Shown: piece after piece, positions 9,586-17,663 of the stretch
Layout: every line of letters begins with the position of its first letter
Position numbering within the stretch: the stretch's first letter is position 1
NCBI GenBank assembly: GCA_028821775.1
Contig: JAPKFB010000022.1
Coordinates: 1 to 64,000 of the forward strand
From: Roseibacillus sp.
GTDB lineage: Bacteria; Verrucomicrobiota; Verrucomicrobiia; Verrucomicrobiales; Akkermansiaceae
Length of the DNA: 64,000 bases
Direction: 5' to 3'
The notes under the pieces: model-generated
What the model was told of the DNA's origin: nothing
The model's database searches: none
The model's input: only the letters and a program-made list of their open reading frames with translations
Made by a program: the position numbers and the translations under genes

Positions 9586-10200
9586 GTGCACATCACGAGT
9601 TATGCGGGCGGACTTCTAGAAACCAACGGGTATCTTATTGAGAGCGAACAGGGAGCCGTCGCGATTGACGCACCCACGGGAATGTGGGCTTGGTGTCAGG
9701 AGAAAAAGGTGAAACCGACTGGTCTGTTGCTGACCCATCAGCACTTTGATCATGTCGACGACGCGGCAAAAATGCAGGCCGCGGGAATCCCGATCCATGC
9801 CGCCTCTCCTTTTCAGAGGGAGCTCCTCATTGAGGAGATGGTGCTCGAGTGGGGGCTCCCGCTCTCGGTGCAACCCTTCGAAGTCGATCATGTCTTCAGC
9901 ACCAAAGAGAGCCCCCTTAAGCTCTCCGGCATCGAGTTTGAACTCCGTGCGGTGCCAGGGCACTCCCCCGATTCTTTTGTGTTCCACGTGGCACTTTTTC
10001 AAAAAGTTTTTGCTGGAGACACCCTCTTCGCTGGGGGAGGCATGGGCCGATGCGACCTCCCTCTTGGAGACGGCAAACTCCTCCTGCGTTCGATTCGCGA
10101 GCAACTTCTGACCCTTCCGGACGAGACCGACGTCTTTCCAGGCCACGGTCCACCTACTACAATCGGGCGGGAAATTGTAAACAACCCGTATTTGCGCTGA
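9586..10200 (+). CDS. MBL-fold metallo-hydrolase (glyoxalase II-like), GTG start
   Basis: LLTHQHFDHVDDAAKMQAAGIPI (HxHxDH variant), VPGHSPDSFVFHV, VFAGDTLFAGGGMGRCDLP, VFPGHGPPTTIGREIVNNPYL. Confidence 0.9.
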   Translation: MHITSYAGGLLETNGYLIESEQGAVAIDAPTGMWAWCQEKKVKPTGLLLTHQHFDHVDDAAKMQAAGIPIHAASPFQRELLIEEMVLEWGLPLSVQPFEVDHVFSTKESPLKLSGIEFELRAVPGHSPDSFVFHVALFQKVFAGDTLFAGGGMGRCDLPLGDGKLLLRSIREQLLTLPDETDVFPGHGPPTTIGREIVNNPYLR

Positions 10201-10302
10201 TTTCCCAACAAGAAGAGCGCCCAATTTCCAACTGGATTGCCGACGCCTCCTCTGCGAGACTCCGCCAGTTAGGCGAAGCACGCTCCGCCGACCTGTAAGC
10301 CG

Positions 10303-13044
10303 ATGCCCAAAGACGATTCTCCGACCGCGAAGCAGCAGCGTGCTCCGCTCCCCGAAAGCCTGAAGGGTCAGCTGAACACCTTCCGCGGCCAGCTATGGCG
10401 TGTGAAAGTGGCGGAGGCCATTCTAGCGGGCTGCTTTGGACTCCTCTTTTCTTATCTCCTCGTCTTTGGCTTGGATCGCCTCTGGGCCACGCCTCCCCTC
10501 GTGCGCCTCACCATCCTGATCGGGGGCACATCTTTCTTCGTCTTCTTCGCTCCCTATTGGATTCATCGTTGGGTCTTCGGCCACCGCCGCGAGGATCAAC
10601 TCGCCCGCCTGATCGCCCGCAAGTTTCCCCGCCTCGGTGATCGCCTGCTCGGAGTGGTGGAGCTGCAGAACCAAGAGGAAAGTAAGGAATCACTTTCCCC
10701 GGCACTCCGAAACGCCGCCATGCGTTCGGTGGCCTCCCAAGCGAAGGGTCGAAAATTTGAGAAAGCCCTCCCGAACGCCCGCCACCGAAGCTGGTCGTTG
10801 GTCGTCCTCGCGACCTTTGCCATCGCAGGCGCAGCTCTCGTCCTTGTTCCCAAGGTAGGCATGAATGCACTGAAGCGTTGGCTCCTCCCGCTCTCGGACA
10901 CCCCGCGCTACACCTTCACCAAGATCGACCCCTTCGCCGCAGAGATCATCGTGCCGCGCGGAGAACCGTTTGAGATCGAACTTACCTTGAGCTCGGATTC
11001 CGATAAGAGGCCCCCTCATGGAACCGCGCGTTTTGGCATCCAGGATCCGGTCAAGAGCCCACTCCGGGCCAATCGCAGTTACCTCTTCTCCTTCCCGGGA
11101 CAAGCCGAAGATGGAACGGTCTCGATCCAGATCGGAGACGCCCGCCAAGCAGTCCGGGTGATCCCGACGACCAGACCGACCATCGGGTCTGTAAGCGCCA
11201 ACGTTACTTATCCTGAATATCTGGAACTCAAAAATAAACGGTTGGACCTGCGCGCTGGCAGCATGTCGGTGGTGGTGGGAAGTCAGATTTCCTTGGAGGC
11301 CAATACGATTGAGAACCGAGCTCTTGATCTCGGCACCCTGACGGTGCGCATTCTCCCCAAGCTGAGTGCACGGGATGTCTTTGATGACTTGGAAGCCGAT
11401 CCCACCTCTCCCGAGGAAGAGAGCGTGGAAGAGAGCCTCCCCACGGAACCGGAGACCTTTGCCCTTCGCATTGTCGGCACCGCGATGTCTTCCCCTCCAA
11501 TCGTGATTGGCGATACTCCGACCGAACTTCAGCTCAATTGGCGCGATTCCTATGGACTGGACGATGACGGCGGTCACCGGGTCCGCGTGGAACCGCTCGA
11601 AGACCAAAACCCCACCGCCTACCTCCAAGGGGTGGAGCGTCAGCTCGTCATGCTGGCCACCGACACCGTGAGTTTCGAGATCCTCACCGAGGATGACTTT
11701 GGGGTGAGGGAAATTGGCTACGAATGGGCCGGTCAGTTCACCAAGCCTACGGACGAGACTCCTTCCCGGGGGGATCGCGTTCTCAAGAAGGGAGCCCCCG
11801 ACCTACGCCGGGTCTCGGAAAGAGTGGAGTTCTCCCCCTTCGCGCTGGAGATTCAGCCACAGAAACTCGTCGTGCGTGCCTTTGTGAAAGATTACTTCCC
11901 GGGACGGGGACGCATCTACTCCGAGCCCATCACGGTCTTTATTCTGACCAAGGACGAGCAGGCCCAACTTCTCAAGCAGCAGTTCGATCGCATCATCGGC
12001 GAGCTGGAAGACGCCGCCCGCCGCGAGCAAAACAATTTCGACGAGAACCGCCGTCTCGAGCAAGAGGCTCCAGAGGAACTGCAGGGCGATTCCAGCCAGG
12101 AACGCCTCGAGCAACAGGAGGCCAAGGAAGCCGAGAACGTCGAAAAAATGGAGGAGCTTTCCGAGCGTATGGAGCAGCTTCTTTCCGACGCCCTGCGCAA
12201 CGGAGAGGTCGACTCGGAGACGATGCAGAAGATGGCGGAGGCGATGCAGAACATGCAGGAGCTGAGCCAGCAGGATATGCCCCAGGTCGAGAAGGAACTT
12301 CGGGAATCCCAGGACGACCGCTCTACGCCCGAACAGGCCAAGAAGGATCTCCAGGAAGCCATTGAAGAGCAGGCCAAAGTGCTCGAGAAGATGCGCAAGA
12401 CGATTGAGAGCGCCAACGAAGCCAACGAGAATTTTGAAGCAAGCACCTTCATCAATCGCCTGCGCCGTGCGGCCTCTGAGGAGAACGGAATCGCATCCAC
12501 CCTCGTCAAGGCCATCGAAGCAGATCGAGGAGTAAGCACCATTGCCGGACTCACCATCGAGGAACTCGACCCCGCCGATCAACGCATCGTGGGAGAACTC
12601 TCCATGCAGCAGCGCCGGACCGCCTCCGACGTGCGATGGATCCAAGAAGACTTGGGCCATTTTTACGCCCGCACCCAGAAGGAGGAGCACAAGGAACTGA
12701 TGGAGGCCATGCAAACATCCCAAATCGATAGCGGACTTGAAGAAACCCGTGAGAAAATCGCCGTAAATCGCACCTTTGAAGCCATTGGTCGCGCCAAAAA
12801 GTGGGCCGCCAAGCTGACCGAATGGGCGGATATCCTCGATCCCCCCAAGGATCCCAGCGCTGGGGGGGGCGAGGGAGAGGGAGGCAACAACCAAGGACTC
12901 GACGACAACGATTTTGAGTTTATGTTAAAGATCATGAAGATGATTCAGACCGAGCAGGATATCCGGGCGCGCACGAGAGCCTTGGAACAACTGCGACGAA
13001 CTCTCCATCTTCAGGACGCTCCCAAGGACGACAACCTCAGATAA
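10303..13044 (+). CDS. large membrane-anchored coiled-coil protein, DUF4175-like
   Basis: 913 aa; two N-terminal TM helices (AILAGCFGLLFSYLLVFGL; LTILIGGTSFFVFFAPYWI), beta-rich middle, long E/Q/M-rich coiled coil. Confidence 0.65.
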   Translation: MPKDDSPTAKQQRAPLPESLKGQLNTFRGQLWRVKVAEAILAGCFGLLFSYLLVFGLDRLWATPPLVRLTILIGGTSFFVFFAPYWIHRWVFGHRREDQLARLIARKFPRLGDRLLGVVELQNQEESKESLSPALRNAAMRSVASQAKGRKFEKALPNARHRSWSLVVLATFAIAGAALVLVPKVGMNALKRWLLPLSDTPRYTFTKIDPFAAEIIVPRGEPFEIELTLSSDSDKRPPHGTARFGIQDPVKSPLRANRSYLFSFPGQAEDGTVSIQIGDARQAVRVIPTTRPTIGSVSANVTYPEYLELKNKRLDLRAGSMSVVVGSQISLEANTIENRALDLGTLTVRILPKLSARDVFDDLEADPTSPEEESVEESLPTEPETFALRIVGTAMSSPPIVIGDTPTELQLNWRDSYGLDDDGGHRVRVEPLEDQNPTAYLQGVERQLVMLATDTVSFEILTEDDFGVREIGYEWAGQFTKPTDETPSRGDRVLKKGAPDLRRVSERVEFSPFALEIQPQKLVVRAFVKDYFPGRGRIYSEPITVFILTKDEQAQLLKQQFDRIIGELEDAARREQNNFDENRRLEQEAPEELQGDSSQERLEQQEAKEAENVEKMEELSERMEQLLSDALRNGEVDSETMQKMAEAMQNMQELSQQDMPQVEKELRESQDDRSTPEQAKKDLQEAIEEQAKVLEKMRKTIESANEANENFEASTFINRLRRAASEENGIASTLVKAIEADRGVSTIAGLTIEELDPADQRIVGELSMQQRRTASDVRWIQEDLGHFYARTQKEEHKELMEAMQTSQIDSGLEETREKIAVNRTFEAIGRAKKWAAKLTEWADILDPPKDPSAGGGEGEGGNNQGLDDNDFEFMLKIMKMIQTEQDIRARTRALEQLRRTLHLQDAPKDDNLR

Positions 13045-13088
13045 GGCGGGAAGCGACCCCTCTCCAGAAATCACCAACCGATCTAACC

Positions 13089-13511
13089 ATGAAGACATCC
13101 CGCAGACTAATGATGGCGTCAGTTGCCCTTGTTCTGTTGACCCCCAGCTGGGCGCAGAACGAGACCGCTCCTCCGAAGACAGAGGGGCCGGAAATCGACC
13201 TCCCAAAAATCGAGTATCCGAAGCCCGTCACCGAGGAGCAGAAAAAGGCGGCGGTGAACCACACCAAGGGATCGCAAAGCCTGGCCGGGGAACAGGACGA
13301 ACTTTCCGCTGACGTTCAGGAACTCATCGAGGAACAGACGAGCGAGAAAGTAATCAGCCTGCTCGAGTCCGTGGAAGAGATCATGGCTGAGGTGACCGGC
13401 TCCCTTGATGAAACCGATACCGGCGGGGGCACGATCGCAGCCGAAACCGAGATCATTGAAAAAATCTTTGAAGCCGCCGAGCAGCGAGCCCAACAAAACG
13501 GCGGCACATGA
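13089..13511 (+). CDS. hypothetical secreted protein, N-terminal part of a frame split by TGA
   Basis: Signal peptide MKTSRRLMMASVALVLLTPSWAQ; in frame with 13524-13781. Confidence 0.65.
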   Translation: MKTSRRLMMASVALVLLTPSWAQNETAPPKTEGPEIDLPKIEYPKPVTEEQKKAAVNHTKGSQSLAGEQDELSADVQELIEEQTSEKVISLLESVEEIMAEVTGSLDETDTGGGTIAAETEIIEKIFEAAEQRAQQNGGT

Positions 13512-13523
13512 CCAAACACCGGA

Positions 13524-13781
13524 ATGAGCATGGGTGCCATGCTCGATATGATGCAGCGGATGATGGGGCAACAGCCAGGCCAGGGACAAAAGCCGGGGAA
13601 CGCCGGCAATCAGGGAGGGGAAGGCAAAGGCGGCCCCTCTGACGCGCCCAACAAGGACCTCGCCAGTGCCGGTGAGGGCAATAAGGAAACGCGCCGCTTC
13701 GAGAAAAGCTCAGGCAAGGCAGGCGCAGGTCTCCCCCCCGAATTTCAGAAAGCCCTCGATGCCTACAACAGGAAGCGGTAG
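13524..13781 (+). CDS. hypothetical Gly/Gln-rich protein, probable C-terminal continuation of 13089-13511
   Basis: Same reading frame, separated only by TGA 13509-13511 and four codons; MSMGAMLDMMQRMMGQQPGQ...LPPEFQKALDAYNRKR. Confidence 0.55.
   Translation: MSMGAMLDMMQRMMGQQPGQGQKPGNAGNQGGEGKGGPSDAPNKDLASAGEGNKETRRFEKSSGKAGAGLPPEFQKALDAYNRKR
13526..13544 (+). promoter_or_regulatory. perfect 8-bp hairpin (GAGCATGG-GTG-CCATGCTC) downstream of the in-frame TGA
   Basis: Direct reading of an inverted repeat starting 14 nt after TGA 13509-13511. Confidence 0.5.
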
Positions 13782-13787
13782 GCCATC

Positions 13788-14780
13788 ATGAAGACTGTTC
13801 TCGTTGCCGCCGCGGTGATCACACTGCTGGCGCCCGCAGAGGCTTGGGGGCAATCCTTGCCACGGCGTCAGGACGACCCGATTCCGCCTCAAGTGGACCC
13901 GATGTACGTCAAGGGCCTCCGCTTTCTTGCCCAGACCCAAAGCAAGGAAGGCAATTGGCCCGATCGCAATGGAACTGAGCCCGCAGTGGTGGGTCTCTGT
14001 GTCATGGCCTTCCTCGCTCACGGCGAAGATCCGAATCACGGACCTTACGCGAAGAACATTCGCCTTGGAATCGAGTTCATCATGGACAGCCAATCCGAGT
14101 CGAACGGCTATATTGGTTCCAGCATGTACAATCATGGTTTCGCCACCCTGGCTCTCGCCGAGGCATACGGAGTGTTGCGCGACAAACGGATCGCGGAGGC
14201 GCTCAAAAATGCCGTCGATCTGATTCTTTCGGCCCAGGAGCGCAATGGCCGGGGAGCTTGGCGCTATACTCCACAAAGTCCCGATGCCGACACCACTGTG
14301 ACTGGAGCACAGATGGTGGCCCTCTACGCCGCCCGCAATGCCGGATTGCCAGTGCCCGATGAAGCCTTCAAGAAAGGCCAGGCCTTTCTCAAGCGCTGCC
14401 GGGGTTCGGACGGCGGCTATGGCTACACTTCGGCGGGGAGCGGAAAACCCACCCTCACCGCAATCGGATCGCTCTGTCTCGCCCTCGGGAAGGACCGGGA
14501 CAGCAAGGGCTATCGCGCCAGCGTGGAATACCTCCGCAAGCGCATGACCTATCGTGATCGCTTCTACCCCTACTACTTCGAGTACTACATGTCGCAGGCT
14601 CTCTTTCACGCCGACGAAACGATCTGGAGCGAGTGGAACCTCAAAAATATCCGCTACCTCTCGGCCTTGCAGAGCCGGGAAGGCTCCTGGCCCGGAAACA
14701 AGGGCCCCGCCTTCAGCACGGCCGGCGCCCTCCTTTCCCTCGCCCTGAATTATCGCTTTCTTCCGATCTATGAAAAGTAA
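13788..14780 (+). CDS. secreted prenyltransferase/squalene-oxidase-repeat (alpha/alpha toroid) protein
   Basis: Signal peptide; repeated motifs GLRFLAQTQSKEGNWP, GWRYTP-like GAWRYTPQSPDADTT, RCRGSDGGYGYTSAG, LSALQSREGSWPG. Confidence 0.8.
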   Translation: MKTVLVAAAVITLLAPAEAWGQSLPRRQDDPIPPQVDPMYVKGLRFLAQTQSKEGNWPDRNGTEPAVVGLCVMAFLAHGEDPNHGPYAKNIRLGIEFIMDSQSESNGYIGSSMYNHGFATLALAEAYGVLRDKRIAEALKNAVDLILSAQERNGRGAWRYTPQSPDADTTVTGAQMVALYAARNAGLPVPDEAFKKGQAFLKRCRGSDGGYGYTSAGSGKPTLTAIGSLCLALGKDRDSKGYRASVEYLRKRMTYRDRFYPYYFEYYMSQALFHADETIWSEWNLKNIRYLSALQSREGSWPGNKGPAFSTAGALLSLALNYRFLPIYEK

Positions 14781-16338
14781 GAATAGAGGGCTTTTCACCG
14801 CTACTAGAGCACTAGTATCACTCCTGGCGGGCGTTTTTCTGACCGTCGGCCCATCCTCCGGGGAGACGGAGAGGCCAAACAGCGATCTTCTCCGCTTTCA
14901 AAATGGAGACACTCTCCACGGACAGTTTCTCGGTCTGAAGGACACTGAAATTAGCTGGCGCCACTCCGAAGCCCGTGAAACGATCAAGCTCAAGACCAGT
15001 AAACTGCGCCGGATCGCGTTCAACGGTGGACGTTCCCGCAAAGTTCTTCGAAGCCTCTCTTTTGTTCACCTGGAGGGGGGTGATCGCATTCCGGGGACCA
15101 TCATAAGTCTGGATGCCGAGAACCTCATCATGGAGACCGAGTTCGCTGGCACCGTCACCATCCCGCGCAAATTTGTCAGCCAACTCTCCCCCAATCCACA
15201 TGGAGGCGCGCTTCACTACCTAGGCCCATTCTCAGCCGATGAGTGGACGGTGGCGGAGCCTCCTGCAAAGGAGGAAGACCCACCTCCTCTGCCCCAGGAG
15301 GAGAAGGAGAAGGAGGATCCCGCCGCGGCCCGGGAGGACCCCGAAAATATCGAGGAAGACCTTTGGGTCTTCAGCGCGGGGGCCTACTACAGCAATGGCC
15401 AACTTCCCATCGCGATTGACACCCGGGCCCCAGACAAGGCCCGGATCCGTTTCTCGCTCGCTTGGAGAAATCGTCTCAATGCCGCAATCGCCTTCCACGC
15501 CACCATGAGCCAACCGGAGCTCCCCGACGACAAGAAGAAGGACGACGTGGTGAAGATACCGAAAATCGCTCCCGGCAAGGCGGGAGGAACGGCGGGATTC
15601 GCTTACACCTACGGACACAGCTACGTACTCACGATTTATTCGAACTACGCTCAAATCTACCGCTGCGGATTCGACGAGGAGGGCAAAGCCGACATGGATC
15701 GCCTGTCAAATGCCAGTGCCAACTTGCGCTTGGAGGACGCTGGCCAGGCGGAATTCGAGCTCCGTTGCGATCGCGAAACGGGGATGATCATCCTTTTCGC
15801 CAATGGTCGCTTCGTCAGCCAATGGGAGGACCATCGGGGCTACGTCGCGACCGGTAGCCATCTTGCCTTTGCGGCCCAGGGTGTGAATTCACGCCTCCGG
15901 GTCTCCGATGTGGTGGTGACGTCCTGGAATGGTATGATGGACAGCGCGCAGAGCATGGAGGCCGAAGACCGGGACGTCATCCTGCTCACCAACGGGACCG
16001 ACCGCTTTTCAGGCGAATTGAGCGGCTTGAAGGATGGGATGTTCAGGGTCAAGGGATCCTACGCCGAAATGACGGTGCCCCAGGAAGACGTCCAGGAAAT
16101 TCGCCTCGCTCGCGAGAAGAGGACCCAGGAAAATGACGAAGAGAGCAGCCGGCAAAGGGTGCGCCTCCTTCTGCAGCCATACGGTCGCCTGACCTTGAGA
16201 CCTCTGGAGGCTAACGCGGAGCGCATGAACGCGCATCACCTGGCCATGGGTGAACTCAAAATCCATTTGGGCTATGCCAGCCTCATGGAGTTTTCATTCA
16301 GCAATAGTGTGCTTGATTTATGGGACGACGACTACTGA
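14770..16338 (+). CDS. secreted beta-module protein A (tandem paralog 1 of 3)
   Basis: 522 aa; RFQNGDTLHGQFLGL, HLEGGDRIPGTIISLDAENLIMETEFAGTVTIPRKF; overlaps upstream gene end. Confidence 0.75.
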   Translation: MKSKNRGLFTATRALVSLLAGVFLTVGPSSGETERPNSDLLRFQNGDTLHGQFLGLKDTEISWRHSEARETIKLKTSKLRRIAFNGGRSRKVLRSLSFVHLEGGDRIPGTIISLDAENLIMETEFAGTVTIPRKFVSQLSPNPHGGALHYLGPFSADEWTVAEPPAKEEDPPPLPQEEKEKEDPAAAREDPENIEEDLWVFSAGAYYSNGQLPIAIDTRAPDKARIRFSLAWRNRLNAAIAFHATMSQPELPDDKKKDDVVKIPKIAPGKAGGTAGFAYTYGHSYVLTIYSNYAQIYRCGFDEEGKADMDRLSNASANLRLEDAGQAEFELRCDRETGMIILFANGRFVSQWEDHRGYVATGSHLAFAAQGVNSRLRVSDVVVTSWNGMMDSAQSMEAEDRDVILLTNGTDRFSGELSGLKDGMFRVKGSYAEMTVPQEDVQEIRLAREKRTQENDEESSRQRVRLLLQPYGRLTLRPLEANAERMNAHHLAMGELKIHLGYASLMEFSFSNSVLDLWDDDY

Positions 16339-17663
16339 TGAACGCCAATTTTCGCCTCCTTCTTGCCTGCTCTCTTTCCTGCGCACCCGCCCTCTTCGCG
16401 GCCGATCTTATCAGCCTGAAAGACGGAAGCACTCTGCGCGGGACAGTCCGCTTAATCGACCAACATGGTACTGTCGTGTTAGATTCCACTCTCAGCGCCA
16501 AACCCATCCGGTTGAAAGGAGAAGCCCTGCGATCGATCAACTTCGACATCAAGGCTACCGCCCTCCAGAACCACAGCGAACTTCTCCATCTCACCAACGG
16601 AGACATTCTTCCAGGCACTCTCAAGTCCCTCGATCACGACAAGCTCACCTTTCATACTTGGTACGCGGGCGAGGTCACGCTCGAGCGAAAGTTCGCACAA
16701 GCCATCGACTTCGGTGTGTCGCCCCAGAAAATGGTTTATCAGGGCCCAAAGGGACTGTCTGAATGGAGCGCCAATGACGACTGGGAATTTGAAAATGGGA
16801 AACTGGTGTGTGATACCAGCGGCACGATTGCACTCGAGAGCATCCTACCCAAGCAGTTCATCCTGCGATTCAGGCTCGAGTGGGAGAACAGCCCGAACTT
16901 CCGCATCTATTTCTGCGACGACCACCTGAAGCGCACCGGAATTGCGGATCGCTATTACTTTGAATTCAACTCCGCTGGTTCACAACTCAAACGGCAAACT
17001 TCCGAGGGCGATCGCCAATGGTTCACCCTGGCCCAGTCCCACCAACGCCCCGAGGAGTTCAATGGCCGCGGAGTGGATGTGGAGTTGCGCGTGGATCGAA
17101 TCCGCCGCCAGATTTCCCTCTATCTCAATGGTGAGAAACTGCAGCGCACCCCGGACCCGATCGATAGCTTCCCGACCGGGACTGGGATCATGCTGCAGAG
17201 TCAAGCGGGCGGCGATTTGAAGAACATCATCCCACAGATCGAGATTTATGAATGGGATGCCATTACCGAGCTCCGGCGCAACGAGGGCCACGATGACCTC
17301 AAGACCGATGGACTGGTCGATGTGGAAGGCCAGCACATCAGTGGCACCGCCTTGCGCTTGGAGAAGGCCGATGGGAAGGCGCGGGTGGTCTTCGAAAGCC
17401 CCTTCAACAAGAAGGCCCTTGAAATCCGCACTCATCGAATTTCTTCGCTCTACTTCAAGACCGAGGGAGATCCTCCCAAAGAGCACACTCCCATCCGATT
17501 CAACCTCCGCGGTGGTGGAGAGCTGCAACTCTCCACCCTCGTTCTCGGGGAACGTAATCTTTCAGCCCAACATCCTCTCCTTGGCGAACTCACCCTCAGT
17601 CGGGAAGCTCTCGAACAACTCTTCGTCCGGCCCCCGGAAGAAGAATCCGATCAGATCCAATGA
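16338..17663 (+). CDS. secreted beta-module protein B (tandem paralog 2 of 3)
   Basis: Start at ATG 16338 (TGATGA overlap with A); SLKDGSTLRGTV, LTNGDILPGTLKSLDHDKLTFHTWYAGEVTLERKF. Confidence 0.75.
   Translation: MNANFRLLLACSLSCAPALFAADLISLKDGSTLRGTVRLIDQHGTVVLDSTLSAKPIRLKGEALRSINFDIKATALQNHSELLHLTNGDILPGTLKSLDHDKLTFHTWYAGEVTLERKFAQAIDFGVSPQKMVYQGPKGLSEWSANDDWEFENGKLVCDTSGTIALESILPKQFILRFRLEWENSPNFRIYFCDDHLKRTGIADRYYFEFNSAGSQLKRQTSEGDRQWFTLAQSHQRPEEFNGRGVDVELRVDRIRRQISLYLNGEKLQRTPDPIDSFPTGTGIMLQSQAGGDLKNIIPQIEIYEWDAITELRRNEGHDDLKTDGLVDVEGQHISGTALRLEKADGKARVVFESPFNKKALEIRTHRISSLYFKTEGDPPKEHTPIRFNLRGGGELQLSTLVLGERNLSAQHPLLGELTLSREALEQLFVRPPEEESDQIQ

Noticed and set aside
11803-12894. 363 aa leucine-rich minus-strand ORF
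   Set aside because: Leu/Phe runs are the complement of the Glu/Gln-rich coiled coil in 10303-13044
13509-13511. Genome-wide TGA reassignment (stop to Trp/Sec) to explain in-frame TGAs
   Set aside because: Many intact genes in this window end with TGA at expected C-termini, so TGA is a normal stop here
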